From Bhargavaea cecembensis DSE10 (GTDB taxonomy: Bacteria > Bacillota > Bacilli > Bacillales_A > Planococcaceae), in NCBI RefSeq assembly GCF_000348905.1, contig NZ_AOFT01000009.1:62001-126000 (forward strand): a stretch of 64,000 nt of DNA. The letters run 5' to 3'. The position numbers were made by a program, and so were the translations under genes. Shown in pieces: positions 36,220 to 44,407 of the stretch; within the stretch, counting starts at the first letter, position 1, and each line of letters begins with the position of its first letter. The notes under the pieces are model-generated. The model saw nothing but the letters and a program-made list of their open reading frames with translations, was not told where the DNA came from and did not search any database.

Positions 36220-37089
36220 TCAGTTTGTGACGAGCGCTTCCCTTCCGTTCTGTCCGACTGCCGAAGGAATGATCAGTTCCGCCACGATCGGCATGTGATC
36301 GGATGCGTCCGTGTCGATGACACGCGCATGACTGATTTTTTCTGCTCCCCGGGAGAAGAGATAATCGATCCTTGCTGCAGGCTCTGTCATCCCCATACCT
36401 GAGGCATCTCTATGACGGCTCGGGAACGTGAGCGATTCTTCAGGCATGATTCCGGCAAATGCATCCCGGAATCGTGAGCGGACTTTTTCGATTTCCGGGT
36501 GGTCCGGGACAGCATTAAAGTCTCCCGCGATCACTGCCGGGAAAAGCGTGGCTTCGGCGATCTCCAGAAGCTCGCCGATATTCGACCGGAGCCCCTCTTC
36601 ATGCAGGGCCAGATGGGTATTGAACAGGCTGAGGTAAGTTCCGCCGAGATCGATGACGGTTTCCAATACCCCTCTCGGCTCTGCATCTTCCGGAGGTTTC
36701 TCGACCTCCCGGTAGGAATGGTTCACCGCATATTTGATCGGAAAACAGCTGAGCACCGCATTGCCGTATTTCCTGGACGGCTGTCCGGGAACCAGCGGCG
36801 GCTCGACCAGATTCGGCCCGTAGCTGTACGACATGTCCAGCATGGCGGCAAGGCGGGCGGCCTGATCTTCAAAGCCGCTCCGGCCGGAATAATGGCTGTC
36901 CACTTCCTGGAGGGCGATGATGTCCGCACCGCTTGAGCGAATCACACCGGCGATCCGTTCAAGATCCACCCTGCCGTCCATGCCACGGCCGTGGGCGATA
37001 TTGTAGGACATGACGCTTACCGTCCTCACAGCTTGCTCTTCCTCAATTGCCGTCCGCCCAGCCATGGACACTGCCGGTTTTCCTGTCAT
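36220..37089 (-). CDS. Endonuclease/exonuclease/phosphatase-fold hydrolase
   Basis: The 289-residue EEP-fold protein carries VMSYNIAHG, LQEVDSH, AGDFNAVPDH and DASDHMPIVAEL, the metal and catalytic residues of the fold. No signal peptide is clear from the ATG at 37089, chosen for GGAGAG 5 nt upstream; the frame is open for another 94 codons but lacks conserved sequence there. Relatives hydrolyse phospholipids, nucleic acids or phosphoinositides; which applies cannot be said. Confidence 0.85.
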   Translation of the reverse strand: MTGKPAVSMAGRTAIEEEQAVRTVSVMSYNIAHGRGMDGRVDLERIAGVIRSSGADIIALQEVDSHYSGRSGFEDQAARLAAMLDMSYSYGPNLVEPPLVPGQPSRKYGNAVLSCFPIKYAVNHSYREVEKPPEDAEPRGVLETVIDLGGTYLSLFNTHLALHEEGLRSNIGELLEIAEATLFPAVIAGDFNAVPDHPEIEKVRSRFRDAFAGIMPEESLTFPSRHRDASGMGMTEPAARIDYLFSRGAEKISHARVIDTDASDHMPIVAELIIPSAVGQNGREALVTN

Positions 37090-37298
37090 GAAATCTCTCC
37101 TTTTTGTGTGGTTTCTCTGACGGGGAAAATCACTGACCGTTTCCCTTCCTACTTTAGCCACACAACATGATGAGAGTGTAAGGGCTGTGTTAAAGATTGT
37201 AAAGTTGGCTTGCCCGTGTTCACAAAATCTACAAAATCCGGGTGTGGAACATGGGTACCGCGGGCAGGATGGGCTTAAAAAGAGAAGGTGGTCCGGCA

Positions 37299-37601
37299 AT
37301 GAAAACCGACTCACTGAAGCATCCTTCCATTCTCCTGCTGCTCCTTTCCGTGGCCGATACCTATCTGACACTGACGGGCATTGCGGGAGGTTATATCCGG
37401 GAAGCCAACCCCCTCATGAACGCCATACTGAAAATAGAGCCTGCCTATTTCTTCGCGGTGAAGCTTGCACTTCCTGCAATCCTGGTCGTCCTATCCCATG
37501 CGATCGGCGAATCGCGTCCTGTCCGTATCCTGATGAATGCAGCCCTCATCGTCTATGTCACCGTGTTCTTATTGCATGCGGTCTGGATTCTCCTGATCTG
37601 A
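37299..37601 (+). CDS. DUF5658-type small membrane protein
   Basis: The 100-residue protein has three membrane segments (about residues 9-30, 45-65 and 75-98) with the pattern ADTYLTLTGIAGGYIREANPLM in which the NPLM stretch is characteristic of DUF5658. AGAAGGTGG lies 7 nt before the ATG at 37299. Its 3' end overlaps the convergent helD gene by 33 bp, so transcription through either would produce antisense RNA to the other. Function unknown. Confidence 0.8.
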   Translation: MKTDSLKHPSILLLLLSVADTYLTLTGIAGGYIREANPLMNAILKIEPAYFFAVKLALPAILVVLSHAIGESRPVRILMNAALIVYVTVFLLHAVWILLI

Positions 37602-39830
37602 GCAACTGCCCAGAAACAAACTGAAATCACCGATCAGATGCAGCTCATGCATCGGCCGGGTCATGGCGACATACAGCAGCTTGCGGTCCAGTTCACTATC
37701 CCTGAACGGGTCACTGAACGCGGCGACCATCACCGCATCAAACTCCAGCCCCTTTGCAAGATGTCCGGGCACGACGAGCAGGCGGCCGGACTGTGGCACG
37801 GATCCCTGGCCAAGGAGCATCACTTGACCGTCCAGACCAGCGAGCCCTTCAGCCATCTTCTCCGCCTCACGCGTGGTCTTCGTGATCAGCGCGACCGAGT
37901 GATGGCCTCTGGAACGGATTGCCCGGTAAAGCCGGTGCACCGCTCCGGGATCAAATGCCCCGGCCTGGTGCACTTCCGGGTGCGGTCCGTGCCGGACCAC
38001 CGGTTCCACAAGCGGAAGTCCGGCAGCGAGCCCGCCAAGCACTTTGTTTGCGGCTTCCATGATCTCCGCCGTCGTCCGATAGCTTTTCTGGAGTGTCCGG
38101 AAGGCTGCGCGCGGAAAAAGGTTCCGAACCGTCTCCCAGTCGCGCACCGACCGGTAGGAATGAATGCCCTGGGCAAGGTCCCCGACGATGGTGAACATAT
38201 CGGTATCCAGGGCATCGCGGAGGGCTGCCAGTTGGAACGCACTATAGTCCTGTGCCTCATCAATGAAGACCGAACGCATCTTCCACTGATCCGGAATTCC
38301 CTTCAGGCGGGCCTGAAGATAAAGCAGGGCCGCAAGATCCTCGGTTTCCCACCGTTCTTCGGCCGCCGACTTTACAATTGCCTTCCTTTCCGCTTCAGTC
38401 CACCCGGCAGCAGTTTTCCGGATCAGCTCTTCATCCTTGAACCATCTCCGGTACTGCTGTTTAATGTTGTAGGCGGGAAAGCGTTTCATGTAGGCAGCCG
38501 CTGTTTTCTTTCCCTCCCGCTCGATAGCCGGAAGACGCTCATCCCGTTCGTCGATCAGACGGGTCGTCTGTTCTCGGCGCTTCCGGTCATCCCGGATTCC
38601 GAACAGCGCCTTGTCCAATGCCTGCTCGTAGCGGGCGGTCAGTGTGGATAAAATCTCCTTCCGCTTTCTGGCTGTCTCTGTCTTCAGAATGCCGGCAATC
38701 CGGTCAAGACGCTTCTGAAGAGGCAGGTAACTGAATTCCTTGAGGAATAACCGCCTGAGCCGTTCCTTTTTGATGATCCGGAACTTCTCGATATACACAT
38801 CTTCAAACAGGCCGGCTATTTCTTTCTCAATCATGGCGACATACCGGTCAAGGGCATTCCGGTAAGCGAGTGACCCCTTCAGCCTCGAGAGAATCAGCGT
38901 TTCCCCATCCACTGCACTTCCTTCGGCAAGCTTTTCCAGCTTCCTGTTCGGATCCGCCACCTTCAGCTTCAGTCCGGTGGCACCCAGTACAAACTGTTCA
39001 AAGGTGGTCTGCCGGATTTTATCGACACCGAGTTCGGGCAAGACGTCCGAAATGTAGCCGATGAACAATTCACTCGGTGCAAGAATCATCAGTTTGTCAG
39101 CCGGGAAATTTCCGCCCATCGTATAGAGGAAATACGAGATGCGATGGAGGGCGATCGTTGTTTTGCCGCTCCCTGCTGCTCCCTGGACGATGATCGGCCG
39201 CTTCAGGTTTGCACGGATGATTTCATTCTGCTCTTTCTGGATGGTCGAGACGATCTCCGTCAGCCGGACGTCCGCCTTTCCGGACAGCGCCTCCTGAAGA
39301 AGTTCATCATTCGTCGTCAGGTCGACATCGCGGATATCCGCCAGCTTGCCGCCTTCGATCTTGTACTGGCGCTTGGCATAGAGATGCCCCCGGTTCTCTT
39401 CCCCGTTCACCTCGTAGGTGACCTCGCCGATCCGGCCGTCATAATAGACGTTTGCAACCGGCGAGCGCCAGTCTACGATGACCGGTTCCTGCGTTTCCCT
39501 GTGGAACAGCGAGGTCTTTCCGATGTAGAGCAGTTCGGCCCCTTCCCCTTCTTTTTTGAAATGGATCCGGGAAAAGTAGGGATTCTGAAGGACCGCTTCC
39601 AGCTCTTCCTTCCGTCCTGCCGCCATCTCAAAAAAACGGGCATTCGTCAGGATATTGATGTAGCTCAGACTGGAGTCCAGATGCTCCAGGTCGCCCATGG
39701 ACTGCCTGATATTTTCCCTGGACGCTGCCGCTTCCCGCTCGGTTTCTCCGAGCAGCCGCTGCATATATTCCTTTGTGTATTCCAGCCGCTCCAATTCTTC
39801 CGCATAATCCGGATGATCCTTTGCTGCCAT
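37569..39830 (-). CDS. helD: HelD-type RNA polymerase recycling helicase
   Basis: The 753-residue UvrD-like ATPase binds RNA polymerase and frees stalled complexes from DNA. An N-terminal coiled coil (about 1-60) is followed by Walker A QGAAGSGKTTIALHR near residue 220, Walker B VFIDEAQDYSAFQ near 525 and motif VI VAMTRPMHELHL at the end. The long insert between helicase parts is typical of HelD. It runs alone on the minus strand and overlaps the DUF5658 gene at its 3' end. Confidence 0.93.
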   Translation of the reverse strand: MAAKDHPDYAEELERLEYTKEYMQRLLGETEREAAASRENIRQSMGDLEHLDSSLSYINILTNARFFEMAAGRKEELEAVLQNPYFSRIHFKKEGEGAELLYIGKTSLFHRETQEPVIVDWRSPVANVYYDGRIGEVTYEVNGEENRGHLYAKRQYKIEGGKLADIRDVDLTTNDELLQEALSGKADVRLTEIVSTIQKEQNEIIRANLKRPIIVQGAAGSGKTTIALHRISYFLYTMGGNFPADKLMILAPSELFIGYISDVLPELGVDKIRQTTFEQFVLGATGLKLKVADPNRKLEKLAEGSAVDGETLILSRLKGSLAYRNALDRYVAMIEKEIAGLFEDVYIEKFRIIKKERLRRLFLKEFSYLPLQKRLDRIAGILKTETARKRKEILSTLTARYEQALDKALFGIRDDRKRREQTTRLIDERDERLPAIEREGKKTAAAYMKRFPAYNIKQQYRRWFKDEELIRKTAAGWTEAERKAIVKSAAEERWETEDLAALLYLQARLKGIPDQWKMRSVFIDEAQDYSAFQLAALRDALDTDMFTIVGDLAQGIHSYRSVRDWETVRNLFPRAAFRTLQKSYRTTAEIMEAANKVLGGLAAGLPLVEPVVRHGPHPEVHQAGAFDPGAVHRLYRAIRSRGHHSVALITKTTREAEKMAEGLAGLDGQVMLLGQGSVPQSGRLLVVPGHLAKGLEFDAVMVAAFSDPFRDSELDRKLLYVAMTRPMHELHLIGDFSLFLGSCSDQENPDRMQ

Positions 39831-39915
39831 CGCACTCCCCCCACATCCCTTAGTCCCTGCAGAAAACAGGACAGCATTGTACCACTGCTGTCCGGCAGCT
39901 TCAACCGCTTCTTCC

Positions 39916-40209
39916 TTACTTCCGCTCTGTCTTCATGTAAGTCCGGCCATCGTACGACCGTTCCATCAACCCATAATCTATAAAAAACCTTCGGATTGTT
40001 GCATAGTCCGGATAAGCACGCTTCAGGATTTCATTTACTTCCCGCTCACTGTAGGCTTTTCCTATTTCAAAACGGTTTGCCAGATGCTCTGCCACGATGA
40101 ATTTTCTTTTCTCTTTTGAAGGAAAAACATCCAGCGGCCCGTCCGGCCCTTTCCTGAACAAGTTTTTCAATGTCTGTTCCCGCTCTTTATCCGATATGAT
40201 AAAAGTCAT
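39916..40209 (-). CDS. DUF2087 protein
   Basis: The 97-residue protein contains the DUF2087 pattern FPSKEKRKFIVAEHLANRFE, YSEREVNEIL and RRFFIDYGLMER. In other Bacilli this domain is often fused to a DNA-binding or acetyltransferase domain; it looks like a small winged-helix-type module. Its ATG overlaps the stop of the acetyltransferase gene (ATGA), so the two are co-translated and may work on the same target. Confidence 0.85.
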   Translation of the reverse strand: MTFIISDKEREQTLKNLFRKGPDGPLDVFPSKEKRKFIVAEHLANRFEIGKAYSEREVNEILKRAYPDYATIRRFFIDYGLMERSYDGRTYMKTERK

Positions 40210-40730
40210 TCTTGATCCCCCTTTTCATAGAGAACATTCAGATCCGGCCATCCATAGACCCACTCCTCATGCAGGTCACCGGCAATTTCTATCTGCTCTG
40301 CTCCGATCCGGCTGCCGCCAAGGGCCTCATAAAAATGGCGTGAAGGATTATTCCGTAGTACGCGAATGAGCAGTGAACGGTAACCCGCTTCCCTCAGAGC
40401 CATGGCAACCTGCCGGACAAGTTCACGGCCGGCCCCCTGCCCCTGGCATTCTTTCAGCAGGTAAATGGCATACAATTCCCCGTCATATCCCGGGTAGCTG
40501 CCGGACCGTTCCTGTCCCCCATTGGCAAAACCGACAATGCCCCGCGCTTCTTCAGCGACAAATGCCTTGGTGTGAAAAATCCCTCTCTTCCAGAGCTCCT
40601 CCCGCTCCTCTATGTTCAGTGATTCAAGGTATTCATCTGACACGATTCCCCGGTAAGTCGTCTTCCAGCTTCTCACATGAACTTCAGCCATCCCTCTTTC
40701 GTCACCTGCTATTGCCCGTCTGACGATCAT
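40206..40730 (-). CDS. GNAT-family N-acetyltransferase
   Basis: The 174-residue protein has the acetyl-CoA binding core ELYAIYLLKECQGQGAGREL (Q-x-x-G-x-G) and a conserved VLRNNPSRHFYEALGG near residue 130. GGAGGGG lies 5 nt before the ATG. Such enzymes acetylate amines, antibiotics or proteins; no substrate can be named. It forms a two-gene operon with the DUF2087 gene. Confidence 0.9.
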   Translation of the reverse strand: MIVRRAIAGDERGMAEVHVRSWKTTYRGIVSDEYLESLNIEEREELWKRGIFHTKAFVAEEARGIVGFANGGQERSGSYPGYDGELYAIYLLKECQGQGAGRELVRQVAMALREAGYRSLLIRVLRNNPSRHFYEALGGSRIGAEQIEIAGDLHEEWVYGWPDLNVLYEKGDQE

Positions 40731-40810
40731 CAGGTCCCCTCCATTTTGCGGTTCGCAATTACCTGCTTGGTTCCATGTTGTCAGTTTTCCGCCCGTACCG
40801 CAATATGAAA

Positions 40811-40840
40811 AAGCCTGTCCGGCTTGTGCCGGACAGGCTT
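40811..40840 (-). terminator. Terminator of the cytochrome oxidase operon
   Basis: AAGCCTGTCCGGC and its complement form a 13-bp stem with a 4-nt loop. On the minus strand it ends in TTTTTCATATTG, directly after the last small gene. Confidence 0.85.
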
Positions 40841-40844
40841 CGAT

Positions 40845-40931
40845 TTACATATCCTTTTCTGAACCAAGCTCCATCGCGATCACCATGACAATGATCATGA
40901 CGATCATGAATGATACAGTCATCAGCAGCAT
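40845..40931 (-). CDS. 28-residue membrane protein at the end of the oxidase operon
   Basis: This very short gene encodes a single hydrophobic helix (MTVSFMIVMIIVMVIAMELG in the middle) with a charged end. AAGGAG lies 8 nt before its ATG, and the oxidase subunit I stop codon is 12 nt upstream, so it is co-transcribed. The position directly before the terminator argues for a real gene. It could be an accessory oxidase subunit, but it has no match I can name. Confidence 0.65.
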   Translation of the reverse strand: MLLMTVSFMIVMIIVMVIAMELGSEKDM

Positions 40932-40943
40932 TTGCTCATCTCC

Positions 40944-42659
40944 TTACCAGTTGATAAAGCCTTTGGATCCGGGAGGTGCATCCTGAATCATGTGGGTGAT
41001 CGGAAACGTGTAGGCGAGAAGGATCAGGGCGACTGCGATGCCGATCCAGATCCACCAGTTTTCAAGCCACCTTGGTGTTGCCGAAGCATCGCTTTCCGCA
41101 ATCGGGAACTCTGCATACAGGTCACCCTCTTCGGAACGCGGTTCAATCAGCCAGAGCCGGAATACGATGACCATCAGCAGCATCGCTGAGAAGAACAGGA
41201 TGATTCCGCCAAGAGCCAGTGTCGATGTATTTGAGAAGAATCCGTCAAACCAGCCCAGTACCGTAGGATGATCACTGTAATTGGAGTGCTGCGTCCGCCG
41301 CGGAGCACCGAGCAGTCCGAGTACGTGCTGTGCGGTGGACATAAAGAGCATGCCTACCGACCAGGAAATGATCTGGACAAATGCCAGCTTTTTGGTCGTC
41401 TTTGTAAGTGTCCGTCCCGTCAGATAAGGAATCAGCCAGAACGAGATGCCCATGAATGTCATGGCGACCGGTGTTCCGACCGTGATGTGGAAGTGCCCGA
41501 CTACCCAGAGCGTGTTATGCACCAATTCATTCAGCTGAAAACTGGTATTGATGATCCCCCCTGCTCCGCCGGGGATAAAGAATACCATCGCGATAAAGAG
41601 CGAGGTAAAGCGAATGTCGTGCCAAGGCAGTTTGCCGACCCATCCGAACAGCCCCTTGGCCCCTTTCTGGCGACCCGAGATCTCAAAGGTCGCAAACAGC
41701 GAGAATGCGGTCATAAGAGTCGGAATGACGACCATGAAGGTAAGCGTGACCTGAAGGAATTTCCAGAAGTCGGCGACGCCCGGCTCGGTCAGCTGGTGGT
41801 GAAGGCCGACCGGAATGGAAAACAGGATAAAGAGCAGGAAGGACAGGCGCGCCAGGGAATCACTGAACACTCTTGTTCCGAGCAGCTTCGGGACGACCAG
41901 ATACCAGGCCATATAGGCAGGAAGCAGCCAGAAGTAGACCAGCGGGTGGCCGAAAAACCAGAAGAGTGTCCGGCTCAGTTCGACGTTGATCGTATCCACC
42001 CACCCGAATGCCCAGGGAATGTACATGAAGACAACAGCGGCGACAACACCGAGACAGGCGATGATCCACATGATCAGTGTCGAAATGGTCATGAATGCGA
42101 ACAGAGGACTCATGACACCCGGATTGGCTTTTCTCCACTTCACGTAGTGGGCGATCAGCGAAAAGCTGATGATCCAGGTACCGATGATCAGGAGGGCAAG
42201 GGATACGTAGAACCAGCCGCTGGCTTTAAGAGGTGCATAAAACGTGTAGAGGACACTTGCCCGTCCCGACAGGATTTCGATGGTTGCCCATACGGTACCG
42301 GCAGCTGCCACGAAAAATCCGATCCAGGACCAGCGGGCCACTTTCGGGCCGAAGCTGCCGAGCGACCTGCTCATCCCGGTGATCAGGAAGGCATAGATGA
42401 AGAACGTTGTGTAGACAAGGGCCAGCGTGACTCCGTGTACAGTCAGAACCTGATAATAGTCCAGCCAGACGGGCAATTGGATCATCTCATTGCGCATGAA
42501 CACCTGGATCAGACCACAGAGGGTGCCGACCAAAAACGCCGTATAGGCGAAACCGATATTCCACAGGGCCAATTTCCGTTCGGACGCAGCTGCCGTACCC
42601 GCAACAGCGGATGATGTGTGCCGACCCGCAAGAGGTCCGCGGTCAGAGTGCAGAATCAT
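40944..42659 (-). CDS. cbaA: ba3-type cytochrome c oxidase subunit I
   Basis: This is the catalytic heme/CuB subunit of a B-family terminal oxidase that reduces oxygen and pumps protons. The 571 residues form about 13 membrane segments. LTVHGVTLALVY holds a heme ligand, FFGHPLVYFWLLPAY the CuB His and cross-linked Tyr, PVGLHHQLTEPG the His-His pair, and VVGHFHITVGTPVA the last heme ligands. The K-channel-like features fit the b(o/a)3 enzymes of Geobacillus and Bacillus. Its ATG overlaps the subunit II stop codon. Confidence 0.95.
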   Translation of the reverse strand: MILHSDRGPLAGRHTSSAVAGTAAASERKLALWNIGFAYTAFLVGTLCGLIQVFMRNEMIQLPVWLDYYQVLTVHGVTLALVYTTFFIYAFLITGMSRSLGSFGPKVARWSWIGFFVAAAGTVWATIEILSGRASVLYTFYAPLKASGWFYVSLALLIIGTWIISFSLIAHYVKWRKANPGVMSPLFAFMTISTLIMWIIACLGVVAAVVFMYIPWAFGWVDTINVELSRTLFWFFGHPLVYFWLLPAYMAWYLVVPKLLGTRVFSDSLARLSFLLFILFSIPVGLHHQLTEPGVADFWKFLQVTLTFMVVIPTLMTAFSLFATFEISGRQKGAKGLFGWVGKLPWHDIRFTSLFIAMVFFIPGGAGGIINTSFQLNELVHNTLWVVGHFHITVGTPVAMTFMGISFWLIPYLTGRTLTKTTKKLAFVQIISWSVGMLFMSTAQHVLGLLGAPRRTQHSNYSDHPTVLGWFDGFFSNTSTLALGGIILFFSAMLLMVIVFRLWLIEPRSEEGDLYAEFPIAESDASATPRWLENWWIWIGIAVALILLAYTFPITHMIQDAPPGSKGFINW

Positions 42660-43132
42660 TCCTCAACCACCTCGATTTCTGTATGCATGAAGTGATGGCC
42701 TGTACCGCAATATTCATTGCAGAGAATCAGATAAGTTCCCGGATCCCTGAAGGTATAGCTTTTCTCGTTGACCTGCCCCGGAACGACCATCATGTTCACT
42801 TTTGTTCTGGGAATCGTAAAGCTGTGGATGACGTCCTTGCTGGTTACTTTGAAGATGATTTCTTTGCCGGCCGGAACTTTGATCTCCGATGGCTCATATC
42901 CATAGGCCATGGCCTTGATCACGACTTCATAGGTATCATCGTCAATCTGATGGACACCCGGATTATCGAAAGGTGCCGTAACATCCACTTTCTCAGGATC
43001 AATTTTCTTCATGCCGCCAGCCGGTGTCTGGCCCTGGGCAAAAGCCTGGACTCCGACGATGCCGAGGAATACGGTCAGCATGGCGATTCCGAATATCAGC
43101 CAGATTTTCTCGAACTTGTGAAGATGCATCAT
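42656..43132 (-). CDS. cbaB: ba3-type cytochrome c oxidase subunit II
   Basis: The 158-residue subunit carries the CuA centre that accepts electrons from cytochrome c. One membrane anchor (about residues 10-32) is followed by a cupredoxin domain with VIHSFTIP and the CuA motif CNEYCGTGHHFMHTE. The short form with one anchor is typical of B-family oxidases. GGGGAGAAAC precedes the ATG. It lies between the small subunit IIa gene and cbaA. Confidence 0.95.
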   Translation of the reverse strand: MMHLHKFEKIWLIFGIAMLTVFLGIVGVQAFAQGQTPAGGMKKIDPEKVDVTAPFDNPGVHQIDDDTYEVVIKAMAYGYEPSEIKVPAGKEIIFKVTSKDVIHSFTIPRTKVNMMVVPGQVNEKSYTFRDPGTYLILCNEYCGTGHHFMHTEIEVVEE

Positions 43133-43147
43133 GTTTCTCCCCTCTCT

Positions 43148-43270
43148 TTAAAGTGCCACATACATGGCGTAGACAGCCGCCCACATCACGGCGATGAGAA
43201 CCCCGACTACCAGCACACTGATCAGCGTGCCCCGCAAATCCGCTTCGTGCGGGTTCCTATTGTTTTTCAT
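43148..43270 (-). CDS. Cytochrome c oxidase subunit IIa, small membrane subunit
   Basis: A 40-residue protein with one membrane helix: after NPHEADLRGTLISVLVVGV comes a second hydrophobic stretch ending in AVYAMYVAL. The DLRGTLISV start of the helix is typical of subunit 2A proteins, which precede subunit II in Bacilli and supply the missing helix of B-family oxidases. GGGAGG lies 10 nt before the ATG; an in-frame TTG at 43276 is an alternative start. It is the first gene of the oxidase operon. Confidence 0.85.
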   Translation of the reverse strand: MKNNRNPHEADLRGTLISVLVVGVLIAVMWAAVYAMYVAL

Positions 43271-43305
43271 CTCCAACCATCCTCCCGGTCAGTTTCTATA
43301 GTCCT

Positions 43306-43348
43306 ATCTTAAAATTCGGCACATCCCGAAACTGTGATAAACATCACA
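43306..43348 (-). promoter_or_regulatory. FNR-dependent promoter of the oxidase operon
   Basis: TGTGATAAACATCACA (43333-43348) is a perfect TGTGA-N6-TCACA FNR box. On the minus strand TAAGAT (43311-43306) fits a -10; the start would be near 43299, placing the box centre at -41.5, the position for class II activation. No good -35 is present, as expected. The fnr gene is downstream on the same strand. Confidence 0.85.
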
Positions 43349-43448
43349 CGATTTCCGCTGATTTCGGGGCCGCTGTAATAAAATAGACAAAAAGGCCCCG
43401 GTCTTCCGCAATGCATCCGTGCATTGCAAAAGTCTGGGTACATCTGAA

Positions 43449-43479
43449 AAGCCCGCCTGCATTTCCCGCAGGCGGGCTT
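43449..43479 (-). terminator. fnr terminator
   Basis: AAGCCCGCCTGC and its complement form a 12-bp stem with a 7-nt loop, 21 nt after the fnr stop codon on the minus strand, with a short T-run. Confidence 0.8.
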
Positions 43480-43500
43480 ACTTCTTATATGGTGGTGCGG

Positions 43501-44196
43501 CTACTCGATACTGCAGATTTCCACAGGGCAGTTTTCACAGTGCATCGCATCCCGGAGATAACCGATATCGGTCAGCACAATCCTGCCATTGTCCATCCGA
43601 ATCTTTCCGTTACGTTTCAGTTCCGACAGCATCCGGTTGGCCACTTCCCGGGCCATCCCGCAGAAGTTGGCCAATTCCTGGTTGGTCAGTTCCAGATCAA
43701 TCAGGATTCCGCCGCCTTCCGCCGGGACACCGTAACTGTTTGACATCCGGATCAGCGTCGAATACAGGGCGCCTTTTTTTCCGTGCAGGATAAGATCGCG
43801 AAACTTTGACTGAGTCCGTTGCTGGAGGATTCCCATCCATTTCATGTAGGCGATCGAAAGCTCATGCTCCAGGTAAAGAAGCTCCTCCAGGCGGTCCTTC
43901 GGAATGGCTTGAACCGTCGTCTCTTCTGTCGCCTTCGCTTCCACGGTGTAGGCGGCCGGCGGACAGAACGGCATGACCTCACCGATAAAGTCCCCTTCAC
44001 CGCAGATTCGGAACGTAATTTCACGCCCGTCCGGCGTCACTTTGCCGACCCGGACTTTTCCCGTCTCCACATAGTACAGGGTTTCCGCCTGCTCGCCCTC
44101 CCTGAACAGGTACTCCCCCTTACCGATCGGAATGCTTCCCGCCGATGCTTTCAGAATGCCCGTCATGCCGTCGACGGCCGATAATGTGCGGTCCAT
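43501..44196 (-). CDS. fnr: FNR-type oxygen-sensing regulator
   Basis: The 231-residue Crp-family protein has a cyclic-nucleotide-like sensor fold (about 20-130), a dimer helix and a winged helix-turn-helix (LTNQELANFCGMAREVANRM). The C-terminal CENCPVEIC gives the C-x2-C-x4-C spacing with which B. subtilis FNR holds its 4Fe-4S cluster, unlike the N-terminal cysteines of E. coli FNR. AAAGGAAG precedes the ATG. The FNR box on the neighbouring oxidase promoter is a likely target. Confidence 0.92.
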   Translation of the reverse strand: MDRTLSAVDGMTGILKASAGSIPIGKGEYLFREGEQAETLYYVETGKVRVGKVTPDGREITFRICGEGDFIGEVMPFCPPAAYTVEAKATEETTVQAIPKDRLEELLYLEHELSIAYMKWMGILQQRTQSKFRDLILHGKKGALYSTLIRMSNSYGVPAEGGGILIDLELTNQELANFCGMAREVANRMLSELKRNGKIRMDNGRIVLTDIGYLRDAMHCENCPVEICSIE

Positions 44197-44226
44197 TGCG
44201 CCACTTCCTTTGTCCGTGAATCCCGG

Positions 44227-44373
44227 TCAGGCCTTTTTGTAAGCCCTGCGCTCGGCATATTCTCCGCATGCCGGGCACACCTTGATGACATGGCCGCGGT
44301 CCCTGCGATACGTGCGCAGAAGAGAAGTCTTGCGCTTGCAGATTCCGCATTTTTTCTTAAACAGTCCCAACAA
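44227..44373 (-). CDS. Small zinc-ribbon protein
   Basis: The 48-residue protein has two CxxC knuckles (KKKCGICKRK and KVCPACGEYAE) spaced for one zinc ribbon, in a very basic context. The start is a TTG at 44373 (or the next TTG at 44370), about 10 nt after GGAG. It lies 30 nt upstream of fnr on the same strand and may share its transcript. Such proteins can bind nucleic acid or stabilise complexes; the role here is unknown. Confidence 0.6.
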   Translation of the reverse strand: MLGLFKKKCGICKRKTSLLRTYRRDRGHVIKVCPACGEYAERRAYKKA

Positions 44374-44407
44374 TCTTTACACACTCCAATTCCTGATGAT
44401 GCCTTTG

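Noticed and set aside
41268-42614. Plus-strand open frame of 448 codons
   Set aside because: It lies wholly antisense to cbaA, is very rich in Asp, His, Gly and Arg, and has no motif or ribosome site; the sense strand has every oxidase ligand.
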